A stretch of 64,000 nucleotides of DNA. Source: Xanthomonas arboricola pv. juglandis. Lineage in GTDB: Bacteria > Pseudomonadota > Gammaproteobacteria > Xanthomonadales > Xanthomonadaceae. Position 1 is the first letter of the stretch; every line of letters starts with the position of its first letter. Below are positions 18,890-27,746 of this stretch, in pieces. The stretch spans positions 931,458 to 995,457 of the forward strand of contig NZ_JZEF01000001.1 of assembly GCF_001013475.1 (NCBI RefSeq). The letters are read 5' to 3'. The notes under the pieces were generated by a model. The model worked only from the letters and a program-made list of their open reading frames with translations. It searched no databases and was not told where the DNA came from. Position numbers and translations under genes: made by a program.

Positions 18890-19969
18890 TCAGTCCTGCC
18901 GATGCCAGCCATTGAAGCGCTGCACGCAGTTGCGTCCATTGCCGATCGCGCCCTGCAGGGCGTGCCGTGCGCGCGCCAGCAAGGCGTTGCTGTCGAGCGA
19001 GGCACCCGCTGCCACTTCGACCAGCCCTGCGCTGATCGTCAGTGCGCCGGCTGGCCAGCTGGCCGTTTCGATCGCCTTGCGCACAGCCTCGATCAGCTCC
19101 ATTGCCTTGGTCGCCGCTGTCTCCGGCAAGGCGACAGAGAGGTGATCACGGTTCAGGCGCGCTACCGTGGCGGCATCCGGCAACTGTGCTTCGATCACCC
19201 TGGCAGCCTGGATCAGCGTTGCATCCGCTGCCGCGGCGCCCGCCTGCAATCTCAGCCGTTTGAAGCCATCCAGCTCGATCAGCGCCAGGGCGAGCGATGG
19301 CGTGGCGGCAGTGGGTGAGCTCTGTGCGTGCGTCTGCAGCGCATGCTCCAGACCGGCGCGGTTCCACACGCCGGTGAGCGCGTCGCGCAGCGCGTCCAGC
19401 TCGACCAGCTTGGCAGCACGCCGCAGCTCGATGGTGTCGACGACCTGCCGTGCCAGCGCCTGCAGTGCGTCGCGCTCGGCCACCGACAGGCGCCGGGGTG
19501 TGCGATCCAGCACGCATAGCGTGCCCAGCGCGATCCCATCGGAGGTCAGCAGCGGGGCGCCGGCATAGAAGCGGATCTGCGGCTCGCCGGTGACCAGCGC
19601 ATTGCCCACGAAGCGCGCATCCTGGTGGGTGTCGCCCACCTCCATCACTTGGTCGGGTTCGAGGATCGCGTGCGCACAGAACGACAGTTCGCGCGGGGTT
19701 TCGCGTGGCGCCATGCCCAGCTTCGACTTGAACCACTGGCGCTGCGTGTCGATCAGCGAAATCAGGGCCATCGGCGTCCCGCAGAGCTCGGCCGCGCTCG
19801 AGGTGAAGGCGTCGTAGACCGGCTCCGGTGCAGTGTCCAGCAGCTGGTAGTCCTGCAATGCGGCCAGACGTTCGTCTTCGTTCGCCGGCAGCTGCGCTGC
19901 AACGGCGGTGTCGCCCGGCAGCAGCGTCGCGTGGAAGAGGTGCAACGCGGACGCGTCAGAAATCTGCAT
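18890..19969 (-). CDS. GAF-domain protein with degenerate GGDEF domain
   Basis: 359 residues. A GAF sensor domain (about residues 30-180) includes ICAHAILEPDQVMEV-like CAHAILEP, VTGEPQIRFYAGAPLL and GTLCVLDRTPRRLS, the form seen in soluble GAF proteins. A GGDEF-fold domain begins at DALTGVWNRAG (about residue 196). The catalytic signature expected near residue 273 reads NRDHL instead of GGDEF, and the metal-binding Asp region reads LIELDGFKRLR without the usual ND. It is therefore unlikely to make c-di-GMP and may act as a regulatory or binding module. It is convergent with cheW. The start at 19967-19969 is an ATG without a strong ribosome-binding site. Confidence 0.85.
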   Translation of the reverse strand: MQISDASALHLFHATLLPGDTAVAAQLPANEDERLAALQDYQLLDTAPEPVYDAFTSSAAELCGTPMALISLIDTQRQWFKSKLGMAPRETPRELSFCAHAILEPDQVMEVGDTHQDARFVGNALVTGEPQIRFYAGAPLLTSDGIALGTLCVLDRTPRRLSVAERDALQALARQVVDTIELRRAAKLVELDALRDALTGVWNRAGLEHALQTHAQSSPTAATPSLALALIELDGFKRLRLQAGAAAADATLIQAARVIEAQLPDAATVARLNRDHLSVALPETAATKAMELIEAVRKAIETASWPAGALTISAGLVEVAAGASLDSNALLARARHALQGAIGNGRNCVQRFNGWHRQD

Positions 19970-20173
19970 GGATTGACCACCGGAACAAGGCGCCGTCAGG
20001 CGATGGATATGCGCGTGGCGATGCCGTGTCTAGGCCCATCGCACGCGTTGGTTGGCGCAGACCTCATCCACCCCAGCAGATGACGCCCGTCACCGATCTT
20101 GCCACATCGGGCAGGGCAGGTCAGGGTCAGCGACTCCGTTCTGACGCGCCGCAGAGTTGCCCTGCCTGGCGTC

Positions 20174-20350
20174 TCATTCGCCCTGGCCGTCGTTGCCCTT
20201 GGGGCGGCGGGTCTGTTCGTCGTGGATCTGCATGTCCTTCTGCCCGGGACGCTGCTTGGCGGCCTCATCCTGTTTGCGACCCTGCTGGCTCTCCGAAACA
20301 CCGTGCTGATTGTCGGCGGCCTTGTCGGGCTGGCTCTGCTTGTTGCTCAT
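20174..20350 (-). CDS. small hydrophilic protein of unknown function
   Basis: 58 residues, extremely polar and rich in Gln, Lys, Asp and Glu, with segments such as GRKQDEAAKQRPGQKDMQIH and no hydrophobic core. It is probably disordered. No known family is recognised. The opposite strand carries a hydrophobic-looking open frame over the same bases, which I take to be its complement shadow. The ATG at 20348-20350 has no obvious ribosome-binding site. It lies in the same orientation as, and upstream of, the GAF-GGDEF gene. It could be a stress-type small protein or non-coding. Confidence 0.5.
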   Translation of the reverse strand: MSNKQSQPDKAADNQHGVSESQQGRKQDEAAKQRPGQKDMQIHDEQTRRPKGNDGQGE

Positions 20351-20474
20351 GGCTTGCGTCCGGCGTGATGATGAAATGGACGTTAGCGCGCTCGATGTGA
20401 TCCTGGCGACATGGCCGTACCGGGGCGTGGCATGCACCAGGCCGACGCGCTGCCGATGCAGGGGCCCAGAACGG

Positions 20475-20505
20475 AAAAGCCCCGGAAACATGGCGTTTCC
20501 GAGGC
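20475..20505 (-). terminator. intrinsic terminator of the tRNA-Ala gene
   Basis: Read on the minus strand, GCC-CGGAAAC pairs with GTTTCCG-GGC around a GCCAT loop (a 7-bp core plus 3 outer pairs across one mismatch). It is followed directly by TTTT at 20478-20475. It lies 18 bases after the tRNA 3' end. Confidence 0.75.
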
Positions 20506-20522
20506 CCTTACGATTGAAGCAA

Positions 20523-20598
20523 TGGTGGAGCGGAAGGGGATCGAACCCTCGACCTTCGCGATGCGAACGCGACGCTCTCCCAGCTGAGCTACCGCCCC
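20523..20598 (-). tRNA. tRNA-Ala, anticodon CGC
   Basis: A 76-base tRNA with an encoded CCA end, read on the minus strand. The acceptor stem GGGGCGG/CCGCTCC has one G-U pair. The D arm is GCTC...GAGC. The anticodon stem TCGCG/CGCGA encloses the loop TTCGCAT, so the anticodon is CGC and reads GCG codons. The T arm is GAGGG-TTCGATC-CCCTT, containing the universal TTCGA. It decodes a frequent alanine codon in this GC-rich genome. It lies between the H-NS-like gene and an intrinsic terminator on the same strand. Confidence 0.97.
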
Positions 20599-20686
20599 AC
20601 GTGCCTGGATTCTAACCACATGTCGCGCGATTCGCCAAGCAGTCCGGCGGCCTGGATCGCCGCCCGGGGGCGCGATCCTGCGGCAA

Positions 20687-21088
20687 TCACTCGCGAACCA
20701 GCGGAAACTTGAGGTCCGGGTTCTTGGCCTTCCATTCCTTGTACGACACCGAGCCTTCCCAGGCGGCGAAGGCCTTGGGCGTGCGGCCGCGGCCGGACCA
20801 GGTCTCGCCGGTGTGCGGCAGTTCGTACTTCGGCTTGACTTCGCTGCGGCCGCTCTTGACCACTTCCTTGCGTGCAGCGGTGGTGCCCAGGTAAGCGGCA
20901 ATATCGTTGCGCTGCTTGGTGTTGAAGTGGCCGGCAAACTGCTCAAGCAGCGAGACGATGGTGGCATGCGCAGAGGATGCCTCGCTCGCGCGCTCGGTCT
21001 TTTCCTGTTCTTCCAGCTTCTGCAGCTCGTCCAGCAGCTTGGCTTTGGCTTGTGCGATGGAATCCAGTTTGGAAGTGGTATTGCTCAC
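20687..21088 (-). CDS. H-NS-like DNA-binding protein
   Basis: 133 residues with H-NS architecture. The N-terminal coiled-coil oligomerisation part (SIAQAKAKLLDELQKLEEQE, up to about residue 60) leads into a linker and a C-terminal DNA-binding domain. That domain has the histone-like family core ELPHTGETWSGRGRTPKAFA, where GRGRTP corresponds to the AT-hook-like Q/RGR loop. H-NS proteins silence AT-rich and virulence genes by binding the minor groove. The likely start is the GTG at 21086-21088, with GAGG about 10 bases upstream; no ATG is suitably placed. A long leader of unknown content lies upstream. Confidence 0.88.
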   Translation of the reverse strand: MSNTTSKLDSIAQAKAKLLDELQKLEEQEKTERASEASSAHATIVSLLEQFAGHFNTKQRNDIAAYLGTTAARKEVVKSGRSEVKPKYELPHTGETWSGRGRTPKAFAAWEGSVSYKEWKAKNPDLKFPLVRE

Positions 21089-21560
21089 AGAGGTATGGCC
21101 TCGGAATAAGGGGGTGGAGACGTTGCCCGATGGGCACGCGTCATTATGGCATGTGGCCCGGGGGCGGCCGTTGCGTGTGCCTGCACCTGCACATGACGCG
21201 AGCAGGCTATTCACAGGGTCTGGTCGCGGGTTCGCAGTGTCCTGGCGAGGTCGCCGAGCATGCTTGCGCAGGCGGCGACCCCGGCCGTAACGATACAGCA
21301 GCAGGCCAGGCGGGATGACATCTCCGTGCAGCGCCGGCCAGAGATTGACTGCATGATGGCCAACCCTGTCCCGATGGACTGCGCGAGCTTCGATGGCGCG
21401 CTGTGCAAGGGCAGATGCGGCAATGAAAGAGGATGCTGCTCGAATTTCTGATCTGATCCATGACCGGCGATGTACAGACGCAGCTGGCGTACGGTTACCT
21501 GCGCCTTGCCCGCATCGCCACGGCCGCGTGGATGCGTGGCCTAGCGACCACTGCATCACC
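21089..21560. other. 472-base gap between rnd and the H-NS-like gene
   Basis: It must contain the promoter and leader of the H-NS-like gene. Several short frames exist on the minus strand (for example 21211-21423), but none has family features or a ribosome-binding site that I would defend. No repeat, RNA gene or clear terminator for rnd was recognised. Confidence 0.35.
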
Positions 21561-22655
21561 TCACTGCGCTGCAGCGTCTTCCAGCAGCGGCGTCAGCTGC
21601 GCTTCCAGCGCGTCGCGGCGCCATTGCCCCAGCGGTGCGGGCCAACTGCGTTGTTCGATCAGGGTTTCCAGGTGCCGGCGCGAGGCCAGGATGCCGTCGG
21701 GCAATCCCAGCTCGCGGCTGCGCTGGGCCACCGCATCCTGCAGGCGCTTGAGCACGGCCTTGTTGCCGTCGGTGGCCGTCTGCGCCAGCGGTGCATGGTC
21801 CTCGTCGGGCAGCGGCGTGTTGAGCGCTTCCCACACTGCGGCGGCGAGCTTGCGCGGCGCCTTGGGAAACTTGTCGAACTGGCGCAGCAAGGCATCCAGA
21901 TCGGCGGGCGGAAACCGCGCCAGCTGGCTGGCCAGTTCGTTGTCCAGGATCCAGCTGCGCGGGCGATCGCTCTGGCGCGCCTGCAGGTCGCGCCAGCGCA
22001 ACAGGCGCAACAGGCGGCGCTGCGCCGCAGGCTCCAGGAACTGCGCGGTGCGCAGGCTCACATGCGGCCAGCGCTCGCCATCGTCGTGCTCCACCGTGGC
22101 GAGCAGGCGCTCGGCGTCCTCGGCCAGCCAGCCCAGGCGATCCTGCTCGGTCAGGCGGCGGGTGAGTTCGTCGTGGATGGCGAACAGGTAACGCACATCG
22201 TCGGCGGCGTATTCCAGCTGCGCCGGCGACAGCGGGCGACGCATCCAGTCCGAGCGCGTCTCGCCCTTGGTCAGCAAGGTGCCGGTCACTTCCTGCACCA
22301 GTTTCTGATAGCCCATGCCACCCCCCACACCTGCCAGCGCGGCGGCGATCTGGGTATCGAACAATGGCCGCGGCAACACCCCGCACGCACACTTGAAGGT
22401 GACCAGGTCCTCGCTGGCGCTATGCATCACCTTGACGATGTCGGTGGCGGTCAACCATTCCCTGAGCGCCGCGTTCATGCCCGGGATCAGCGGGTCGATC
22501 AGCAGGATCTCCTCGCCGATGGCCATCTGCACCAGCGCCAGTTGCGGCCAGTAGGTGCGTTCGCGAATGAATTCGGTATCCAGGCCAATGCGGGACGGAC
22601 GCGATGCCTGCAGGCGTTCGCTCAGCTCGGAGGGGTGGGTGATCCAATGGGGCAC
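21561..22655 (-). CDS. rnd: ribonuclease D
   Basis: A 364-residue 3'-5' exoribonuclease of the DEDDy group that trims tRNA and other small RNA 3' ends. The three exonuclease motifs are IGLDTEFIRERTYWPQLALV (Exo I, D and E), KVMHSASEDLVTF (Exo II) and YAADDVRYLFAIHDEL (Exo III, Y and D). One or two HRDC helical domains follow, including LRRLLRWRDLQARQSDRPRS and the region near RRHLETLIEQR. The best start is the GTG at 22653-22655, giving MPHWITHPSELSERL, which aligns with the E. coli protein's N-terminus; upstream codons do not. It is divergent from the lipoprotein gene that follows. Confidence 0.92.
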   Translation of the reverse strand: MPHWITHPSELSERLQASRPSRIGLDTEFIRERTYWPQLALVQMAIGEEILLIDPLIPGMNAALREWLTATDIVKVMHSASEDLVTFKCACGVLPRPLFDTQIAAALAGVGGGMGYQKLVQEVTGTLLTKGETRSDWMRRPLSPAQLEYAADDVRYLFAIHDELTRRLTEQDRLGWLAEDAERLLATVEHDDGERWPHVSLRTAQFLEPAAQRRLLRLLRWRDLQARQSDRPRSWILDNELASQLARFPPADLDALLRQFDKFPKAPRKLAAAVWEALNTPLPDEDHAPLAQTATDGNKAVLKRLQDAVAQRSRELGLPDGILASRRHLETLIEQRSWPAPLGQWRRDALEAQLTPLLEDAAAQ

Positions 22656-22749
22656 GTGATTTCCGTCGACAGCAAGGGTTTGCGCAGAACGCGCAGAATA
22701 GCCTAACGTCGCGATCGCCTGTCGTGCGGCAGAGCACTGGAAGGAGCAG

Positions 22750-24618
22750 GTGGTGGGTGAGTGCGGTAACCGGATCGCAGCGTGGGCATTGGTTGCGCTA
22801 AGCGTGTGCGCCTGTTCGCGGACACCGACGCCAGCGCCTGCCGCTGCGCCGCAACCTGCTGCCGCCGCCGCGGTGCCGAGCAAGCCGAATGTGTCCATCG
22901 GTGGCGAAGAATCCGCCGAAACCGTGGCGCAATGGCAGCCGCCGCCAGTGGACCTGGGCGATGAGCCGCTGACGCAGGTGCGCAAGCGCGCCGACCAGGC
23001 ATTGAAGGACGACCGGCTCTATCGCGACGCGGACGATGCGATTCCGCTGTATCTGGCAATCCAGCAACGCGCCGACGGCAAGGACGCGGCCAGCCGGCGC
23101 GGGCTGGAGCAGGCGCGGCGCAGGTTGATCGAGCGCGGCCAGGCGCTGATCGCGCAGACCGACCGTCAGGACAGCGCGCTGGAACAGGCGCGTGAGCTGG
23201 CCATCGTGGCGCTGGCGCTCGCTCCGCAGGACCCGAAAGTGCGCGCACTGCAGCGCGCAGTGGAAACCGCGCAGCGGGTGCTGAGCTTCAACCGTGCCGG
23301 CGAGGAGGATCTGCGTGGCGGCCGCCTGGGCGAGGACGGCAACGGGGCGCTGGTGAACTTCCGCGATGCGGCGCAGCTGGATCCGGACAACCCGCGCACG
23401 CGCCAGGGGCTGGCTGCGGTGGAAAGCGGCCTGCTGGCACGCGCCGAACAGGCGGCCGAGGCGAGCGACTTCATCGGCGCGCGCTACTGGTTGCAGATGG
23501 CCGGGCAGGTGCGTGAGCGCGCACCGACCATTGCCGACGCACGTGCGCGCATCGAGCGCATGCGCCGTGCCCAGATCGCCGCCCTGCACGACGCCGGTCT
23601 GCACGATCTCACCTCGCCCCGCGGCCTCAAGGCGGCTGGCGAAACACTGGCCGAGGTGCTGCGCATCGCCGACCCTGGCGATGCGGTGGCCGGCGATCTG
23701 CGCCGGCGGCTGGAACTGGCCACCCATTACGGCAGCTTTCGCCCCGGGCAGGTATTCACCGACGGGCTCAAGGTCGGCGGGCGTGGCCCGCAGATGATCG
23801 TGGTGCCGCATGGCGCGTTCCAGATGGGCGCCGGCGATGCCGAGCCCGGCGCCTCCGACAACGAGCGCCCGGCGCATTACGTGCGTTTCGCGCGCGGGTT
23901 TGCGTTGTCGATCACCGAAGTGACGGTTGTCGAGTTCCGCCAGTTCGTCGAGGCGACCGGCGCGCGCCCGCGTGCCACCCGGCGCGGGCATTCGGTGGTG
24001 TACGACGAGCGCAGCGGCAACTTCATCCGCCGCAGCGGGGTGGATTGGCAGTCCGACTACAACGGTGCGCAGGCCGCGCCCAACAGCCCGGTGATGCACG
24101 TCAGCATCCGCGACGCCGAAGCCTATGCGAGCTGGCTGTCGGAACAGACCGGCCGCCACTACCACGTGCCCAGCGAGGCCGAGTTCGAATACGCGGTGCG
24201 CGCCGGCACCACCGGGCGCTATCCCTGGGGCAATGCCGGCTCGCCGCCGCTGGATGCGGGCAACTTCACCGGCGGCAACGATGTCTCGCGCAGCGGCCGG
24301 CACTGGAACAACGGTTTTGTCGGCTACGGCGACGGCTTCTGGGGCCCGGCGCCGGTTGGCAGCTTTCGCGCCAATGCCTGGGGGCTGCACGACATGGGCG
24401 GCAACCTGAGCGAATGGGTGGCCGACTGCTGGCATGCCAGCTACCGACGCGCGCCGGCCGACGGTGCGGCGTGGTTCAACCCCGGCTGCCGGCAGCGCAT
24501 GATCCGTGGCGGCAGCTGGGCCAACTCGCCGCAGCAGACGCGTGCGGCCTGGCGGCAGTCGCAGGATTCGGACAGCACCAGCGCACGGATCGGCTTCCGC
24601 GTGGCGCGCGGGATCTAG
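22750..24618 (+). CDS. lipoprotein with C-terminal formylglycine-generating-enzyme (SUMF1-like) domain
   Basis: 622 residues. A lipoprotein signal ends at LSVCAC near residue 22, followed by an Ala/Pro linker. A helical, TPR-like repeat region runs to about residue 340 (ALEQARELAIVALALAPQDPK and FRDAAQLDPDNPRTRQGLA resemble repeats). The C-terminal FGE-sulfatase domain starts at MIVVPHGAFQMGAGDAEPG and contains EVTVVEFRQFVEATG, HVSIRDAEAYASWLS, YHVPSEAEFEYAVRAG, HDMGGNLSEWVADCW and MIRGGSWANS. No sulfatase gene is nearby, so it may be a non-enzymatic or serine/threonine-kinase-type partner fold. AAGGAG (22741-22746) fits the second GTG (22753) slightly better than 22750. Both are in frame. 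Confidence 0.85.
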   Translation: MVGECGNRIAAWALVALSVCACSRTPTPAPAAAPQPAAAAAVPSKPNVSIGGEESAETVAQWQPPPVDLGDEPLTQVRKRADQALKDDRLYRDADDAIPLYLAIQQRADGKDAASRRGLEQARRRLIERGQALIAQTDRQDSALEQARELAIVALALAPQDPKVRALQRAVETAQRVLSFNRAGEEDLRGGRLGEDGNGALVNFRDAAQLDPDNPRTRQGLAAVESGLLARAEQAAEASDFIGARYWLQMAGQVRERAPTIADARARIERMRRAQIAALHDAGLHDLTSPRGLKAAGETLAEVLRIADPGDAVAGDLRRRLELATHYGSFRPGQVFTDGLKVGGRGPQMIVVPHGAFQMGAGDAEPGASDNERPAHYVRFARGFALSITEVTVVEFRQFVEATGARPRATRRGHSVVYDERSGNFIRRSGVDWQSDYNGAQAAPNSPVMHVSIRDAEAYASWLSEQTGRHYHVPSEAEFEYAVRAGTTGRYPWGNAGSPPLDAGNFTGGNDVSRSGRHWNNGFVGYGDGFWGPAPVGSFRANAWGLHDMGGNLSEWVADCWHASYRRAPADGAAWFNPGCRQRMIRGGSWANSPQQTRAAWRQSQDSDSTSARIGFRVARGI

Positions 24619-24869
24619 GGCGCAGCTGCAAGTCAGTGCGCATGCGTGGTTTGCGGCTGCACGGCGATTGATCGCCGATCGCCATGTTGTCCGGATGCCA
24701 TGCTCATGTCGAAGTGCTTGTCGTTCCCGATAACCCGAGCAGTTTCTCGGTTGGCCCCGCCGCAAGACCGGACGCGCAGGCTTAACCGCAGCGAACGCTG
24801 CCCGCGATCTCCATGGAACCGGCCGCCTCGGCCGCGGTCCAAGCGCCAGCGCTTGCGAGGATTGCGGTG

Positions 24870-26117
24870 ATGGGCTGGGGAATCAAGGTGTTTCGTTGGG
24901 TCATCGCGGTACTGCTGATTGGCGGTAGCGGCTACGCCGTGGCGCGCCATCTGCAGGACGGAAATACCGCCGGGCATTACCGCTCGGTGGAGGTGCTGCG
25001 TCCGGAAGGTACGCCGAAGGCCATGGTGGTGCTGTTGCCCGACAGCGGCCATGCGCAGGACGGCCAGCGGCTTGCCGAGATGCTGAGCAACGACGGCGCG
25101 CTGGTCGCGGTGGTCGATACCGCCAGCTATCGCGAACGGGTGCGCGCGCATCACGCAGCCTGCAGCTCCCTGGCCGACGATGCCGAACGATTGGGCAAGA
25201 AGTTGCTGCGCGCCGAGCATGTCGACGCGTTCCTGCCGCCGGTCCTGGTGGGGCAGGGCGATGGCGCGGTACTGGCGCGGCAGGCGCTGGCCTCAGCCGC
25301 GCCCGACGTGCTGGGTGGCGCGGTTGTCGCCGATGGCGACGCCAGCGATGGTGGCCTGGCCTGCTCGCGCGACGTGCCCGATGCCAATCAAGGCTTCCTC
25401 GACGACCTGGTCGACGCTGCCAGCCCCATGCAGATCGCCGCGGCCACCCGGGGCCATTTCCTGACGGCCCAGGCGCAGGGCATGGGCGATCTGCCGCTGG
25501 TCGAGCTGCATGCGCCGGGCAGCGACCGCATGGTGGTCATGCTGTCCGGCGACGGCGGCTGGCGCGAACTGGATAAGGGCATTGCCGCGCAATTGCAGCA
25601 GCAGGGCGTGTCGGTGGTGGGCTGGAACAGCCTGCGCTACTTCTGGGCCAGTCGCACGCCGCAGCAGGTCGGGGCGGACCTGGATCGGGTGATTGCGACC
25701 TATCAGCAGCGTTGGCATATCCACCATGTCGCGCTGGTGGGCTACTCGTTCGGCGCCGATGTGCTGCCGTTTGCCTATCCCGAGCTGGCGCCGCAGCAGC
25801 GCGCATCGGTGCAGTTTGTCAGCCTGCTCGGCCTTGCCCATCAAGCCGATTTCAAGGTGCGTGTCGGTGGCTGGCTGGGCTGGCACAACGATGCCGAGCG
25901 CGATGTGGAGCCGGCGATCCAGTCGCTGGATGCGCATCGCCTGCAATGCATCTACGGCGATCAGGAAAAGGACACGCTGTGCCCGGAGTTGCGCGCGCGT
26001 GGCGTGCAGGTGCTGGCGCGTCCGGGCGGGCATCACTTCGACCACGATCCGGTGGTGCTGGCCGGGCTGCTGATGCAGGGCTGGCAGCAGGCGGCGCAGA
26101 CGCCCGTTCATGGTTAG
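24870..26117 (+). CDS. AcvB/VirJ-like protein with tandem alpha/beta-hydrolase-type domains
   Basis: 415 residues. An N-terminal hydrophobic segment (VFRWVIAVLLIGGSGYAVA, about 7-25) targets it to the membrane or periplasm. Two related domains follow. Copy 1 (about 50-215) starts AMVVLLPDSGHAQDGQRLAE; copy 2 (about 220-410) starts RMVVMLSGDGGWRELDKGI and runs into VSVVGWNSLRYFW, the VirJ signature. Copy 2 has the nucleophile motif GYSFGADVLPF; the matching site in copy 1 reads GQGDGAVL and lacks the serine. In Agrobacterium, AcvB degrades lysyl-phosphatidylglycerol and supports virulence. No mprF/lpiA partner is present here. GAGG at 24857-24860 supports the ATG at 24870. Confidence 0.85.
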   Translation: MGWGIKVFRWVIAVLLIGGSGYAVARHLQDGNTAGHYRSVEVLRPEGTPKAMVVLLPDSGHAQDGQRLAEMLSNDGALVAVVDTASYRERVRAHHAACSSLADDAERLGKKLLRAEHVDAFLPPVLVGQGDGAVLARQALASAAPDVLGGAVVADGDASDGGLACSRDVPDANQGFLDDLVDAASPMQIAAATRGHFLTAQAQGMGDLPLVELHAPGSDRMVVMLSGDGGWRELDKGIAAQLQQQGVSVVGWNSLRYFWASRTPQQVGADLDRVIATYQQRWHIHHVALVGYSFGADVLPFAYPELAPQQRASVQFVSLLGLAHQADFKVRVGGWLGWHNDAERDVEPAIQSLDAHRLQCIYGDQEKDTLCPELRARGVQVLARPGGHHFDHDPVVLAGLLMQGWQQAAQTPVHG

Positions 26118-26320
26118 AGAGCCGGTGATGCCCTCTGATCTGCACGCGGAGCGGTCTGCGGCGGGTTGAAGGGGTGATCCAGGCTTGGCCCGCCTGGGCG
26201 AAGCGGATAGCGCCGCCCAGGCGCGCCCTCTGTGCAAATCCACGGCGCTGCTCGGGCGACCGCCCTGCAGCTCATCGTTATCGCGACAAAGCGATGCGTG
26301 TGCGCTTGCTGATCGCCCGC

Positions 26321-26347
26321 GGCAACCACGCAGCAAGCGTGGTTGCC
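26321..26347. terminator. perfect 11-bp hairpin between convergent genes
   Basis: GGCAACCACGC (26321-26331) and GCGTGGTTGCC (26337-26347) pair perfectly around AGCAA. They sit between the ends of the AcvB/VirJ-like gene and xseA (stop 5 bases away). No T-run follows on either strand, so a terminator role is inferred from position. Confidence 0.5.
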
Positions 26348-26351
26348 GCCG

Positions 26352-27692
26352 TCAGTCGTCGTTGCCTGGTTCGACCCGCACTTCGATGCTGCCATCGGCC
26401 AGCTGCGCACGCAGGCGCTCGCCGGCGCTGACCTCGGCGGCGCTGCGCACCACGCTGCCATCGGCGGGGCGGGTCACGATGGCATAGCCACGCGCGACGG
26501 TGGCGAGCGGGCTGACCGCTTCCAGCGAGCGTGCCATGCTGCGCAGCCGCAGTTGGTCATGCTGCAGGCGCCGCTGCATCGCTGCCTGCGGATGCAGTGC
26601 GCGCAGTCGTTGCTGCAGCCTGGCCAGATCGCGTTGCGGGTTATGCGCGTGCAGGCGCGCCTGGGTCCGTTGCAGGCGTGCCTGCAGACGCTCCAACACC
26701 TGGGTCATGCGCGCGCGCAGCTGGCGGCCGGCGTCCTGCTGCCGGCGTTGCAGCAATTGCAGCCGCGCCTGCGGGCTGTGCGCACGCAGGCGCAGGGCGA
26801 GCCGGTCGGCGCGCTGCATCGCATTGCCCAGCGCGTGCTGCTGCAGCTGGGCCATGCGGGCATGCGCACGCCGCACGCGCGCGACCAGCTCGCGCTGATC
26901 GGGCACCAGCAGTTCGGCCGCTACCGAGGGCGTGGGCGCGCGTACGTCGGCCACGAAATCGCTGAGGCTGAAGTCGGTCTCGTGCCCGACCGCCGACACC
27001 ACCGGCGTCTGCGCGGCGGCAATCGCGCGGGCCAGGCGTTCGTCGTTGAAGGCCCACAGGTCTTCCAGCGAGCCACCGCCGCGGGTGATCAGAATGACGT
27101 CGTAGCGCCCGGAGGCATCGGCGCGCTGCAGCAACGAGGTGATCTGCGCCGCGGCGCTGTCGCCCTGCACCAGCGAGGGCAGCAGGTCCACTTCCAGCAA
27201 CGGAAAGCGGCGCGCCAGGACGCTGAGTACGTCGCGCACCGCCGCACCGCTGGGCGAGGTGATCACTGCCAGCCGCCGCGCATGCGCCGGCAACGGCTGC
27301 TTGCGCTCGGCATCGAACAGGCCCTCGGCGGCCAGGCGCGCACGCAGTTCGTCGAAAGCCCGGCGCAGGGCGCCTTCGCCAGCCTCTTCCATGTGGTCGA
27401 GTACCAGCTGGTAGTCGCCGCGCGCTTCGTACAGCGTAAGACGTCCGCGCGCGAGCACGCGCAGCCCTTCGCGCGGCTGGAACTTCAGCCAGGTGCTCTT
27501 GGGCTTGAACATCGCGCAACGGATCTGCGCACGCGCGTCCTTGAGCGTGAAGTACAGATGGCCCGAGGACGGGCGCGTGACGCTGCTCAGCTCTGCCTCC
27601 ACCCAGACCAGCGGAAAGCTGCCTTCCAGCAGGTCGCGCGCCAGCGTATTGAGCTGGCTGGGGGTGAGGATCTGTTCGTTGCGGTCGGCCAT
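26352..27692 (-). CDS. xseA: exodeoxyribonuclease VII large subunit
   Basis: 446 residues. This is the catalytic large subunit of ExoVII, which degrades single-stranded DNA from both ends to oligonucleotides. An N-terminal OB fold ([27 protein letters not shown], about residues 27-55) precedes the nuclease domain, with [68 protein letters not shown] and the A/E/L motif. A long Arg/Gln-rich coiled coil (about 270-390) is followed by the small C-terminal domain [17 protein letters not shown]. It ends convergently with the AcvB/VirJ-like gene. The small subunit xseB is not in the window. Confidence 0.96.
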   Translation of the reverse strand: MADRNEQILTPSQLNTLARDLLEGSFPLVWVEAELSSVTRPSSGHLYFTLKDARAQIRCAMFKPKSTWLKFQPREGLRVLARGRLTLYEARGDYQLVLDHMEEAGEGALRRAFDELRARLAAEGLFDAERKQPLPAHARRLAVITSPSGAAVRDVLSVLARRFPLLEVDLLPSLVQGDSAAAQITSLLQRADASGRYDVILITRGGGSLEDLWAFNDERLARAIAAAQTPVVSAVGHETDFSLSDFVADVRAPTPSVAAELLVPDQRELVARVRRAHARMAQLQQHALGNAMQRADRLALRLRAHSPQARLQLLQRRQQDAGRQLRARMTQVLERLQARLQRTQARLHAHNPQRDLARLQQRLRALHPQAAMQRRLQHDQLRLRSMARSLEAVSPLATVARGYAIVTRPADGSVVRSAAEVSAGERLRAQLADGSIEVRVEPGNDD

Positions 27693-27746
27693 CGCCGCAT
27701 TATCCCGCAGCGGCGATGTGCATGCGTGAGCGCATCGGGCGGGAAC

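Noticed and set aside
20099-20368. Hydrophobic plus-strand frame opposite the small hydrophilic protein
   Set aside because: It looks like a membrane protein only because it is the complement of a Gln/Lys/Asp-rich frame. It has no ribosome-binding site, and the first bases are unconvincing. The minus-strand frame is preferred, though only moderately.
21211-21423. Small cysteine-containing frame upstream of the H-NS-like gene
   Set aside because: A short hydrophobic stretch follows an internal ATG, but there is no ribosome-binding site or recognisable family, and the gap is more simply the leader region.
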